Below, piece after piece: positions 11,101 through 20,855 of a stretch of DNA of 59,582 nt. The notes under the pieces were generated by a model. That model made no database searches. It worked only from the letters and a program-made list of their open reading frames with translations, and was not told where the DNA came from. The translations under genes and the position numbers were made by a program. The stretch lies in the NCBI GenBank assembly GCA_022925895.1, contig JAKSYS010000376.1, positions 1-59,582 of the forward strand, given 5' to 3'. The stretch is from Fragilaria crotonensis (lineage: Eukaryota; Bacillariophyta; Fragilariophyceae; Fragilariales; Fragilariaceae). The stretch's first letter is position 1. Every line of letters begins with the position of its first letter.

Positions 11101-12684
11101 GGGCGTGAAGCGAACTTGCTTCTCCTGCCCATTCACGACCTTAGTGAAATTCTTGATGGCACTTACACAATGCTCCGCAAAATTAGAAACATCATTTTCT
11201 GTCCTGTAATTTCCAGTCTTCGTCATATCGATGCTACTGATTATGATTTTTCTAATGAGATGGATCATGTTCCCTGAGTTTTCTGCAAAGAATTGTGATG
11301 CGACATTGACAAGTTCAGTTGCTTTCTTATCCGAGCGATTGAGTGTCGTGGCATGCTGTTCACTCAAGACTTCGTTCAAACGTGCATTGCGACTCTTCTC
11401 AGCATTCACCAGCTTCCGTAGATTTTTGATTCTCTCGACCTTGACCGGTGTTGCCAAGGAGGAGTATGGTGCACGGCTTGAGGGATGAGCAAGTCGTGAT
11501 TTCTTTTCAATTTGATCGTTCCGTCGTGCTTGCTTGGTTTTGTCACTCCTGCATTTGGCACAAACGCGCTCCTCTTTTTTCAAGGCTTCCCCAATTTCTG
11601 CCCAACCGCCACATTTGCAAAAAAAGAGCCAAAATGTAGCTCGTCGTTGACTGGAACTGGCATCGTTGTGATCCTCATCGACTTCATGGAAAGCAAGAGG
11701 TACGGGGTCTGAATGTCCATGAATGCGGACTAGACTCTGCCAAGCCTTTTCGACTCCTTTTGTTTCTAGAAAGTCTTTGCATGCATGTCCACGCTGCTGG
11801 TGACTCTGAAAACGCTGCCGTAGTTTTCTGACAATAGTCTCAGGTGTCGTTACAATTTCTGATTGGGGTGTAGGTGGTAAAAGAGCCCGTGGAGCTAGTG
11901 GCGACGACACAGGGCTAGCGTATAGTGGAGATCCACCTTCAACGTTTCCTGTCAAAGATGACGTGGACGGAATACGATGATAGGCTGGGGTTTCTTCAAT
12001 TTTATACTGGTTTGTTGAAGCAGTTTCCACCCCTTGCATGACGGCATCATCAGGAACTTGTTCTGAGCGGATGTTGTGTCGAAGCGAACGGTCTGATGAC
12101 ATGGCTTGGATATAGGCTATGATGTCCTTTTGTGATGCCACAGGTGCTTGAACTTGAAGGTGAAGGTCTGACGTCTCTTCTCTTGAAAGTGTCAAGCCAG
12201 CAAGGAACTCACGGGCAAGGTTTTGGTATGTATTGCGAGATTCCCCCAGCGACTCGTTTGTTATTCCATACAACATTTGTTGTTGGTCTTGGATAATTTT
12301 TATGCATTTGGCATTTAATAGCGATGTGGTAGCAAGCCGCATCTGAATCAACACAATCGGCCAATGGAATTTGTGAATGTAGTATCGCTTTCCTGCCTTC
12401 ACAAGGTGGAGCGGAATCCTGAGATGGACCTCAACACTCTTCCGAAAGGCAAAATGCTTCCTCTGGGTATGAGTCGATGGACTGTCACATGCGTAAACTT
12501 GCTTGAAGTCTGTCAACTCATGGCAGTTGAGTTCATCCAATGTTGCTTGGATGTCCCCTTTGTGACAAAACTGCAATCCACAGTCACATCGACGGAAGAT
12601 GTGTTTTCGGCGTTTTCCACTAGGGGCACCACTGCCAGGATATGGGGTAATGGAATGTTTCTTCTTTTTATCAGAATGGTCCAT
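8184..12684 (-). CDS. P-superfamily transposase, one apparent frameshift near its C-terminus
   Basis: From the ATG at 12684 the main frame runs to a stop at 8530 (about 1,384 residues). The similarity-like tail continues in the next frame to 8184, the change lying in a GGG run near 8536-8540, so the intended protein is about 1,500 residues. The N-terminus has Cys-rich segments (RRCDCGLQFCH; later CKCGGW...CAKC) that could bind DNA. The RNase H-like core shows the order expected for P/THAP9 transposases: LMHDELKLVNDVYWNC (first Asp), LGLLNDAAGQN (second Asp), ITYKNLRMSVRGFFEYC, then NLSSIESVFSLARSQN (final Glu). The C-terminal NKGGLTL segment before the frame break also fits the family. The large size compared with about 750-900 residues in animals comes from N- and C-terminal extensions. 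Assignment is from motif pattern only. Confidence 0.72.
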
Positions 12685-12828
12685 GTTGCTAGTACTACTA
12701 CTAGGACAACAACCGTACACACCTTGATGTCAACAACAGCTGCCAAGGATCAAGAATGATGGCTGACAATGCTGCAACTAGTATGATGCTTAATGCTTTT
12801 ACTGTGGGGTGAATGATCGAAGATTTTT

Positions 12829-12940
12829 CTTGTGCGTGATGGAACCGATGACGGAAGGACGATTTTTACGAGACATCAAACATGGCCTCTACATGAGCTT
12901 CTACGCACGTTGTCCACCCTCTAAATATATGTACCCTTGG
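12829..12940. repeat. Right terminal inverted repeat of the P-type transposon
   Basis: It is the inverted counterpart of 7173-7280, ending in GGGTACCCTTGG-like sequence at 12940 next to TGCTAC. Confidence 0.8.
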
Positions 12941-13180
12941 TGCTACCAGCAGGTACACATATATATATTCATATATCCATATAATAAATTCAGCAAATCG
13001 GTGCACGTACTGTACAATAATGCAAACAACGACAAAAAGTTGTACAGTACCTGGTACCAGGGTAGAGTAAGTGCAAGAGTGTGCACCGCCAACCACGCCA
13101 GTTGTGGTTTGGTGCTGTAACCCGATCCGTGATCTTTCACCTCACATCCCCCCATTCATTGATCTTGTCAAGCGCAAGCA

Positions 13181-13867
13181 ATGGATACATCGGAATTCCG
13201 GTCGGAAATTAAAGCGTGGCGAGAGGTTCATGCTAGGTTGACGGAAGCTGTAATCGTTGCTAAAGAAGCGGTGGCGGCAGCCAAGGCCCAACGGCGCTAC
13301 TGGCTGGAGGAGATTGCCGCCAACCTCACTCCCGAAGGGAAACTGACGGCTGCTTCAATATGGAAGAAACCTTCCAAAGTTAAGGCTGTTGTCAAGAGGA
13401 AGTCCCTTCCCAAGGCAATGAGCAAGCGAAAAAAATCCGACGATACGGAAACAGATGAAGACGAACCACCAGCTAAGAAGAAGAAAATTGTAAGACAAAA
13501 GGCGATCAAGGCTGCCCCGAAAAAGGTCAAGCTGAATTTGACCCATTTCAAGGCTCACGCTCCAGATGAGGACGATGAGGATATGGACGAATCGACAAGT
13601 AGTGCTTTAGAAGTTTCTGGCTACTCGATGAATGAACAAGAAGCAGCAGCAGCCCTTCTCTCTGGCGCCAGTGGCGGTGGTGATATGAGTCATATCCCTG
13701 AAGAGCTGCGACCATTCATGGCTATGGATGTTGGAGGTCATGCAGAAGAAGTGTCTCAGGTGCGACAGCCCATGAATTCATATGGAGGCAAAACACTACG
13801 GGCCTACAATTATGACGATGATGAAGATGAAGGCGACGATGACATAGAGGACGACGAAGATGATTGA
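13181..13867 (+). CDS. Unknown nuclear-type protein with basic middle and acidic tail
   Basis: The 228-residue product is not recognised. The N-terminal 60 residues are predicted helical and Ala-rich (AVIVAKEAVAAAKAQRRYWLEEI). They are followed by several Lys/Arg clusters (SKRKK, AKKKK, APKKVK) that look like nuclear localisation signals. The C-terminal third is strongly acidic, ending in a run of Asp/Glu. This charge pattern is typical of histone-binding or rRNA-processing proteins, but no specific domain is seen. The start is the first ATG of a clean frame directly after a CAAGCGCAAGCA leader. The gene stops 48 bp before the end of the convergent plastid-type gene at 13915. Confidence 0.65.
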   Translation: MDTSEFRSEIKAWREVHARLTEAVIVAKEAVAAAKAQRRYWLEEIAANLTPEGKLTAASIWKKPSKVKAVVKRKSLPKAMSKRKKSDDTETDEDEPPAKKKKIVRQKAIKAAPKKVKLNLTHFKAHAPDEDDEDMDESTSSALEVSGYSMNEQEAAAALLSGASGGGDMSHIPEELRPFMAMDVGGHAEEVSQVRQPMNSYGGKTLRAYNYDDDEDEGDDDIEDDEDD

Positions 13868-13914
13868 AGCCATGAAGCCCTTGATTATTTTCAGATTATT
13901 TCCAGCGAGAATTC

Positions 13915-14532
13915 TCATCCGAACGAAAGCGATTCTCTTGCGCTCGTTATCACGCTGTCATCTTTCAGCAAGATAAGACGATCGTCTCGTTTGATGTCAC
14001 GATCTGTCGCCATTCTTTGCATCTCCTCTAGGATTCCATCGACTACAACTGTTTCTTGCATAATGTATGCCGTTGATGGCGTGCTTCCCAAACGATCAAT
14101 CACCACGTTGTCCTCAGCTAGACGTACCATCAGTGCTCCTGTCTGATCATGAAAGTACAAGTCGATAATGTATTCATCACTAGTGGGCTGATCTATCCTC
14201 CAAGTCCCCTTTTCCGGATTGTTTTGCATACCAAGAAGATAGAACATGAGAAAGAGCCTCAATCCTCCAGGTTTGAGGGACTCCACGTCGAGTGATACGA
14301 GGCGGAAGCTACCCAAGTAGCTATCATCATCAGTATTTCTGTCGTGGTCGTCACTATTGTCGGATGAGAAGAATCTACCAATTCCGTCAAAGATGTTTCC
14401 AACTCCTAATGCAGTGCCAGTTGGGGCATCCTTGATCCAAGCTGTCAGAGACGAGGCGAAGGCATCGACACCATGGCAAAGCATCAAAAGGAAGTTGCAC
14501 AGCAACACAATTCGGAGGCGAACATTCTTCAT
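13915..14532 (-). CDS. Plastid-targeted unknown protein, member A of a divergent pair
   Basis: The ATG at 14532 gives 205 residues; the open frame extends further upstream but only through a TTG. The N-terminus is a signal peptide (MKNVRLRIVLLCNFLLML) followed by VDAFAS, which fits a diatom plastid-targeting cleavage site with Phe at +1. The mature part contains LKPGGLRLFLMFYLLGMQN, then GTWRID, IDLYFHDQTGALMVRL and MQETVVVDGILEEMQRM. The same blocks in the same order occur in the neighbouring plus-strand gene at 15154-15681, so the two are diverged paralogues. The function is unknown. The 622-bp spacer between the two start codons probably holds both promoters. Confidence 0.72.
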   Translation of the reverse strand: MKNVRLRIVLLCNFLLMLCHGVDAFASSLTAWIKDAPTGTALGVGNIFDGIGRFFSSDNSDDHDRNTDDDSYLGSFRLVSLDVESLKPGGLRLFLMFYLLGMQNNPEKGTWRIDQPTSDEYIIDLYFHDQTGALMVRLAEDNVVIDRLGSTPSTAYIMQETVVVDGILEEMQRMATDRDIKRDDRLILLKDDSVITSARESLSFG

Positions 14533-15153
14533 TCTGGATCCAGGCCGTTCGGGACGACCCAAACGATGAATGCACAGTTCAACTTGGAACAAATGGATAC
14601 ATCTCTAATGAGATCGAAGTCGTCTCACAACAATTCGGAAATCAGTATGTCATGCATCGATGTCCTCGACGTGAGTAATGATTCAGACATGTGAGTCAGC
14701 TGTACAGTACTGAGTTCGGAGTACAGTCACAGAAAACTATTGTAGTACAACATGGTACTGTATCATAATTGGCAGCGTATGCTCATCTATAGTCCTACCT
14801 TATGAAAGATTCCACGTATGGGTATATTAAATCTCCATATGATACACCCAATCCCCCGTGCCAAAGGAAAAAAATTGTGAATTGCCCATACCGATGTTCA
14901 AATCATGCAGGCGTCAGTCACACTGTGCATTTCACGATCGAGATGGTATGACAGTACTGTACTTAGTTCTCGGAGCTGAACACGCACGAAACACATCACC
15001 TCTCCAAGGTCGTCAATCCGCCATCCTTGCCACTTGCCACTGACCAACTCACGACATGTCACCGTCTTGCCACATGCATCGTTGCAAAGCAAAACAACTT
15101 GCTCCATTCAGCTCATCAACGCTCACCATCACAATATCCATTTCGAACGAGCG
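14533..15153. promoter_or_regulatory. Shared spacer between two divergent paralogous genes
   Basis: The two plastid-targeted paralogues start at 14532 (minus) and 15154 (plus), so all their 5' regulatory DNA must lie here or in the flanking genes. The left part has GTAC-rich words (14700-14770) and the rest has no recognised element. The open frames inside are not supported as genes. A bidirectional promoter is inferred from the arrangement only. Confidence 0.4.
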
Positions 15154-15681
15154 ATGTACTCCTCTACAACTGCCTTGCCCCTTTTCATCGTCTGTTGCAT
15201 GCTGGTATGGCAGGGAATTGCCTTCTCCCCGATCCTTCGAACTGAAAATCTTTCGGTGAGGAGTAACAGCAGTGCACTCAAGATTAACCTCTTCTCAAAC
15301 CTGTTTGGCGGCAATAAGGCCGAGGCTGATCCGAATGTGCCAACAACCATCTTCGAGATTCCCACTCTTGGGGTGAAGATTGGTGCGCTCCAGTTCTTGA
15401 TGCAAATCCACATGGTATCTGAGGGGAACAAGCCTGAACCAGGAACCTGGTTCCCGAAGCAAAACAACGAAGGTGGCCTGGATCTATACTTCAAGGATGG
15501 TTCCGGGATGTGCACCATAGTCATTTCCGAATACTCTATTAAGGCTGAACGATATGGTGCCAAACCGTCGTTACAATACTTGCTGCAGGAAAGTGTCCTT
15601 CTCCACAGTGTGTTGGATGAGCTGGAAAGAACAGCCTTCGGAGTGGAAGAAATTGAGGAAGAAAACGATTGTTGCGGCTGA
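15154..15681 (+). CDS. Plastid-targeted unknown protein, member B of a divergent pair
   Basis: The ATG at 15154 (175 residues) is chosen over an upstream in-frame ATG at 15034 because it places a hydrophobic signal peptide (TTALPLFIVCCMLVWQG) at the N-terminus, followed by IAFSP, a diatom plastid-type cleavage motif. The mature part has LGVKIGALQFLMQIHMVSE, PGTWFPK, LDLYFKDGSGMCTIVI and LLQESVLLHSVLDELER, aligning block by block with the protein at 13915-14532. It ends with an acidic stretch and CCG. Paralogy and targeting are seen in the sequence; the function is not. Confidence 0.72.
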   Translation: MYSSTTALPLFIVCCMLVWQGIAFSPILRTENLSVRSNSSALKINLFSNLFGGNKAEADPNVPTTIFEIPTLGVKIGALQFLMQIHMVSEGNKPEPGTWFPKQNNEGGLDLYFKDGSGMCTIVISEYSIKAERYGAKPSLQYLLQESVLLHSVLDELERTAFGVEEIEEENDCCG

Positions 15682-17652
15682 GAGAAGGTGATGGAATCGA
15701 CAAGGCTCGGACAATTCTGCCTGCAAAGGCCGAGCAAGCAAAATGACGAAATCATATGTTTTGGATCGTGAGCTACAGGATCATCGAGGATTCAGAAGTG
15801 CTTGGCCCGCCAAGCTCGTTATTGCTGCTAGTTCATAAGCTCGCTAGGTTCTATGCATGTATCTAGATTCATCGCCACGAAGTACACCGAGCAAGCAAAT
15901 GGTACTTGTATAGGAGTTCTTGGAGTTCATGTTTGCAATAGACAGCTTGGAGTACGATTGCAGTTCTATGCATACTCCGACACGAGAGTTCCGGCTTGAT
16001 GTACCATTGAGAGATGCAGTAGTAGTACAAGATTTGGTACCAGTACCAGTATCTTATTAATACTCGGAAATCGGAACTCGGAGTAAAAGAGGACGATATA
16101 TACGTACAATATACACACTAAAAAAAACAGTAAAACGCACCACGCAGCTAAAGCGTACAAGTACAATAATACACCTCAAAAAACATATTCGACTATTTTA
16201 TATATGTTTTATATGTTACTTGTATCACATGCATTAGGTATGGGGTATGGAGGTATGCATAATGCAGGACTTCTCTACGTCCACATGGACATTAAAAACA
16301 CGTGCGCACCACTCGTTATCAACACAACCAAAATCATCAGAAACTTACCACGTACCACCACGTATGACATACAGTAGATCCCTGTTTTCTACGACATACT
16401 ACCTCCAGGTACTCGTACTGTATGCATACCGAAGCACTACAGACCATTCGGGCATTAATTCGATGTTTTGATTTTTGGTTATGAGTCACATTTTCACGCC
16501 TGCCATTTCAGAGATTAACGCCTCTTTTTCATGTTCATACTTTATCAATGAGAATCAATAATTTAAAAATGTTGGATAAGTAAAAATAAATTTTGTTTAA
16601 GTATTCTTGACTTGCAAAATTTTATGCCTTGAGTTTTCCTGTCGATGTGATGCTGTTGCTGTCAGTGTTAAGTGTGAACTTCGTCAAAAATAAGAAGTTA
16701 GTACAACAGGCGTGCACTATGTCATTCCTTGCCATACCAGAGACACCATAGTGCACGCCTGTTGCTAACTTCGGCGAATTCGTCCAGTTACGGCGCCTTG
16801 AAAAATGCACTGGACCGTTAAATACTCCTGGGCAGAGTATACTTGTCTGTCAATTCAAAATTCAAGAGTAAAACGGACATATAACGCCAGGCCGGCTGGA
16901 TCGAAACACCGAATTAATTCTCGAATGGTCTCTACCCCTTGAGTACTAGTAGCCAGGGTTTGATAAAAGGTTACCACCGCTACCGGAGGTATTATACTGC
17001 AGGTTTTATACCGTACCAATACCTTCTCTCCAGCAGCCTGCAGTGTCCGACCACCAGGTCGTCAGGCGTTGGAATATCCCACCACCGGAATGAGGGCAAT
17101 ACACTGACCAGTAAGCGTCACCCTGTGGTAGCCATATACCAAGTTTGTCCGGTGATATTTTCAAACCCAGTACTTGAGACATATTGTGAAGTAACTGTCT
17201 TTACCAGAAGGTTACTATGAGCGCTATCGTCACTGTACTGGCTGTACTGTCGTGTGAATAGACGGTACAGCAGCTGACAGTTACTGAATCACCTACCACA
17301 TTTCAAATACCCGTTATTTACTGCCAGGCGAATAAGCTGGAGTCGGTACAACCGTAATAAAAACCGTGAAGACGTTCGCACACCGATCATGGTACGCCCA
17401 TAGGGTGGTAATACGTACCGGCATCCAAATGTACCAAATTTTTCAGCTTGCAGTATTATTTTATAAAACCCTGCTAGTAGCTAGCTACATTAGTGATAAT
17501 TTCTCATTTCTTCCAGGTTCCAGGGTTGTCAGGGTTAAGGGATAAGGGACCTTGACGAAACTTGCCGCTTTACCACTTACTGCAGTCCTTGATTTTGCGA
17601 CCCCTGTTGTCGAACATCGTGCTACTTGCTTTATCAATTTCAATCAACAACC
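15682..17652. other. Long spacer with GTAC-rich blocks and a hairpin
   Basis: No gene is supported over these 1.97 kb. The region holds GTAC-rich sequence (15890-16090), an AT-rich stretch (16540-16620), the strong hairpin at 16694-16772 and, from 17500 to 17652, the probable promoter and leader of the uL23 gene. Short open frames here show no domain or codon regularity. Confidence 0.6.
16694..16772. repeat. Near-perfect hairpin, 26-28-nt arms and 25-nt loop
   Basis: GAAGTTAG(TA)CAACAGGCGTGCACTATG at 16694-16721 is followed after 25 bases by its inverse at 16747-16772. The only arm difference is a two-base bulge. Transcribed on either strand this would form a small-RNA-precursor-like stem. 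It is equally consistent with a tiny foldback transposon. No coding frame or host gene overlaps it. Confidence 0.65.
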
Positions 17653-18299
17653 ATGTCAGGTGAGGGCAATTATTGCAATAGCGATTCTGTTATCATGTGA
17701 TGCATTGTAGTTGTATCGGGAGAAGTGATTGCGGTGACAAAGTGTGATTTATTTGAACGATTTCTGTTGAGTTTGCCATGTGGTTGAAAGTCTTTGTCGC
17801 CTGATGGAGAGACATGCCAGCTGTGTTATCCAACCATCACCCTAACTAACATTTCCTTCCAACGTTCACCATGATGGCAGGCAAAGCTAAGGCAACCAAG
17901 GTGTCGAAGGTCTTGAAAAAGGGTATTTCCAAGAAGGGAACCCGCATTCACACCAAGACTCACTTCTACAAGCCGAAGACTCTGAGCCTTCCGCGCAAGC
18001 CAGAGTACCAGAAAAACAGTACGCCGAAGAAGAACACTCTGGACAAGCACTCAATTATCAAGTACCCCTTGACCACAGAATCATCCATGAAGCTCATCGA
18101 GGATTCCAACACTCTTGTTTTCATTGTTGACATCAAAGCCAACAAGCGTCAGATCAAGGCGGCCGTCAAGGAGCTGTACAATATTGAGTGTGAGAAGGTC
18201 AATACTCTCATCACCCCAAGAGGCTTGAAGAAAAGCTACGTGCGATTGAGCAAGGATTTCGATGCTCTTGATGTTGCTAACAGAGTCGGTGTCATCTAA
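17653..18299 (+). CDS. RPL23A: 60S ribosomal protein uL23 (L23a)
   Basis: uL23 sits at the peptide exit tunnel of the large ribosomal subunit and is a docking site for SRP and chaperones. The product (141 residues after splicing) shows the family core: [60 protein letters not shown] and the C-terminal [13 protein letters not shown] place exon 1 at 17653-17659 (ATGTCAG) and exon 2 at 17881-18299, with a 221-nt intron that ends CTAAC...ATGGCAG. An unspliced start at the ATG at 17871 would give almost the same protein (MMAGKAK versus MSGKAK), so the start is probable, not certain. An intron right after the start codon is common in ribosomal protein genes. Confidence 0.92.
17660..17880 (+). other. 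Intron directly after the uL23 start codon
   Basis: The donor is G|GTGAGG. A branch-like CTAACTAAC near 17842-17850 is followed by a pyrimidine-rich stretch and acceptor GGCAG|G. Splicing joins ATG-TCA-G to GC-AAA-GCT in frame. Confidence 0.7.
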
Positions 18300-18814
18300 A
18301 GAACAGTATATTACCTAAAATTGAATTGCTGCTCAGTGTTGCTTCGTTTCGCCACTTATTTCCTTCGGACGACGACTGGAACAATCGCGCTTGAAATCGT
18401 GAGACGACGACTCGTTTTGCTTGTATACGGAATCGAATAATCTGTCGTCTTTCTGTATTTCAGCTTGCCTGTCTTCTTCATGACAAGAGTTTGTTCATCT
18501 TATGTAGATAGAATCTGGACCCTACAATCCTCAACGCTCTCGCGCAGCCTTCGCTTGCTCATGATACGTGACAATGTTGTTCGTGATTCAGCAAGAATTT
18601 AGATGCGTTTGACGTTCCTAAAAGAGTAGGGTCCATCTAAAGAACTTTAAATTACCTAAAAATGATGATACGTGACGCTTACAATTTCCCTTGGAGGACT
18701 GGAACAATCAATCTGAAACGCGTACGGTGGAGACTCGTTTCGACTATCTACAGAATCACACACTCCGCCTTCTTTCTGTATTCCACCTCGGCTGTCTTCT
18801 TCATGACAAGTTTG
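18238..18814. repeat. Tandem duplication across the convergent uL23 / UDP-sugar pyrophosphorylase 3' ends
   Basis: Copy A (about 18238-18493) contains the true uL23 C-terminus and a decayed piece of the pyrophosphorylase C-terminus. Copy B (about 18573-18814) contains a decayed uL23 tail (reads DAFDVPKRVGSI-stop, compared with [12 protein letters not shown]-stop) and the true pyrophosphorylase C-terminus. Shared blocks in order are GCAAG-ATTT-GATGC, CATCTAAAGAAC, TTACCTAAAA, GACTGGAACAATC, GACTCGTTT, TCTTTCTGTATT and CTGTCTTCTTCATGACAAG. The unit is about 320-335 bp. Confidence 0.8.
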
Positions 18815-20855
18815 TATCCACGCATGTCTAGGAGCTTGTTGCCCGAGTTCTCCACTGGTTCCCGCACCCACCCTTCGTTTTTCACAGCAAGATCCCGCAC
18901 AATCCCTTCTGCACCCTCTTCGCATTCAATAACAAGAGCTCCATCCAAGTCCAAGCTCTCGATTGTCAGATTTCCGCTACCTAGGATGATCAATGACGAT
19001 CTGGCAGAAATGCGAACTTTATCAGGAGTAGTGAAGACCTCCTCATATTCACCTGGGCAGCACATGGCGGTAGGAGAAATCACTATATCAGGCCCAAGGA
19101 CGACCGAAACTCCGTTGTAGGTTTCAGGTTCCCGGTCCTCAACATGGACACCAATGGACCTCAAAATCGTGCGACAGGCTCCGTATTGGTCAGCCTCAGC
19201 GCTAGCCGCGCAGGCCGGGTGGGTCCCCTGAGCCTGCAACAATGCGCCATCCTCGGGGGGAGTTCTTGACGGGAGAGAAGCACAAGTCGGCTGAGACTGA
19301 TGTGAAGGCCACCCGTTTCGCATCAGATCCAGTCAAGACGCTAGGAAAGTCTTGCATCATGCATTCCAGACGAGTCGGCTTCTTGAAGACCGTCTTGGAG
19401 GCATCGGCATACTTCGGGTTGATGAACTCAGGCATAATGCCTTTGCACACATCCCAAAATTTCAGCGTATGGCACAGCCTTGAAAACAAGTTGGTTAATG
19501 TTTCCAGGGAATGGCGAGAATCCAGTATCTGGGTCGTTGACGTCGCCGTCAGGAAATCCATTGGCACGGAGAAGAGGGTCAAGTTGGTTGTATTCGACAT
19601 TGATAGTTCTGTAAAATGAGAGGGACGAAAAGCGCATAAGTCACAAAATCATGATAAGCCCACCAGATGTTTTGGCAAATGAGCTCAGAAACTTTCATCA
19701 GTCATGGAATCATCAGTTGTGATGTGGTGATGTTTTGTCATCCTTGCCGACAGCTTGATTTTCGTGGTGTAAGCAAGCGAGTTGTAACTCACCTAGTCTC
19801 GCCTGTCTCTTCGTGCGTTAACTTGGCGATGGCGCCGATAGCTTGCTTTGCCTTTCGAGGAATGGCCAAAGAGTTCATGATAAGATCATTCTCTTTTGAA
19901 ACGCCCAATGCCAGCGGGAGAGTGTGAAAAGCCAGTCCATTTGTGTCTTGAAAGAACGTGATCCACTGAATTCCTTGAGCAACCCAATTACTGGCGACCT
20001 TGTGTTTGTGCAAAGAGCATGGACATCACCATGTCCATGCGGTTTGGTTAACACTTTGTACTGATTATTGGGCTCAAGTGCAATGGAGGCATCGTTGTCA
20101 TAGAGAGCGGGCACACCGTCGCCTTGCTGGATGATAGTAACACATTCTTTCTTCATGCCAAAATAGTTGTTCTGCTCGAGCAAAGCCACAGTCCCGGCAT
20201 TTGTATCGGCTGAAGTCATAATACAAAGCGGCAAATGGAAATGCTTCTCAGTCACATAATTATTTTCAACTGCGAGGATGTACTCGATGTAATACTCCAA
20301 GTAGCATTTTTCCGTCGCAAGGTCAACTGGCAAGCCAAGCTGCAGCATTGGGTTAGACGATAGATCACGAGCAAGTCCATCTAAAGCATTTCCACGTACC
20401 TTAATATCATTATACCCCAATCGTTCTCCTAGACCTCCTGCAACAAGAACAAAACCCACGGACCCTAATTCGTGACGTCCGATCACCTCCATCTGCTTGT
20501 ACGCTTCCGTTCCAATCTCAAAGGACAATCCTTTAGGGATGCTTGGCTTCCATCCCTCGAGGGGGTTTTCTCCATTTTTACTTTTCTCCAACAGTTCCCT
20601 CGCATTTTCAATGTAGCCGGCAAGTCCTGTAGGATACGCTTCGTCAAGGGCCTCTAACTGCTCCACGAAAAGACGCTTCATCCCTGGACTGGCATCACCT
20701 GAAGTACCCCAATGCTCAAACAGGTGGGATTGCATCAATTCTGCAGAGCACAAGACTTTGCAGAGATCAGTCTGCGCATCGGTTAGGGAAGGAAGGAACT
20801 TCTCGAGGGCAGGGGGACTCCTCCCTTTTCTTTTGCTAGGCGAAGACCACCACAT
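18748..20855 (-). CDS. USP: UDP-sugar pyrophosphorylase, one intron, three apparent one-base frame breaks
   Basis: The enzyme makes UDP-sugars from UTP and sugar 1-phosphates. The nucleotide-binding signature [13 protein letters not shown] is seen about 137-149 residues from the ATG at 20855, followed by [102 protein letters not shown] and CFSPVKN; the C-terminal part has [16 protein letters not shown]. An intron at 19609-19792 (GTGAGT...TTTACAG) joins ...THEETGETR to [11 protein letters not shown]. Three frame changes lie near 20011-20014, 19440-19444 and in a six-base G run on the plus strand at 19255-19260; conserved sequence continues across each. The gene is either a recent pseudogene or, more likely, affected by assembly errors. 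It converges on uL23. Confidence 0.87.
19609..19792 (-). other. Intron in the UDP-sugar pyrophosphorylase gene
   Basis: The donor GTGAGT follows ACT-AG; the acceptor CTCATTTTACAG precedes A-ACT-ATC. Conserved sequence is in frame on both sides. Confidence 0.85.

Larger units (their letters stand above)
7173..12940 (-). mobile_element. P-superfamily (THAP9-like) DNA transposon with about 110-bp inverted ends
   Basis: The two ends are imperfect inverted repeats of about 110 bp, starting CCAAGGGTACATATATTT at 7173 and ending with its inverse at 12940, followed on both sides by a shared GAGGGTGGACAACG and then GTCTCG, GTCCTTCCGTCATC and CATCACGCACAA blocks. TGCTAC flanks both ends directly (7167-7172 and 12941-12946); moving the right boundary in by two bases gives an 8-bp duplication GGTGCTAC, the size known for P elements. 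One long minus-strand transposase gene fills 8184-12684. The left internal part (7281-8183) carries no resolved gene. Confidence 0.85.
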
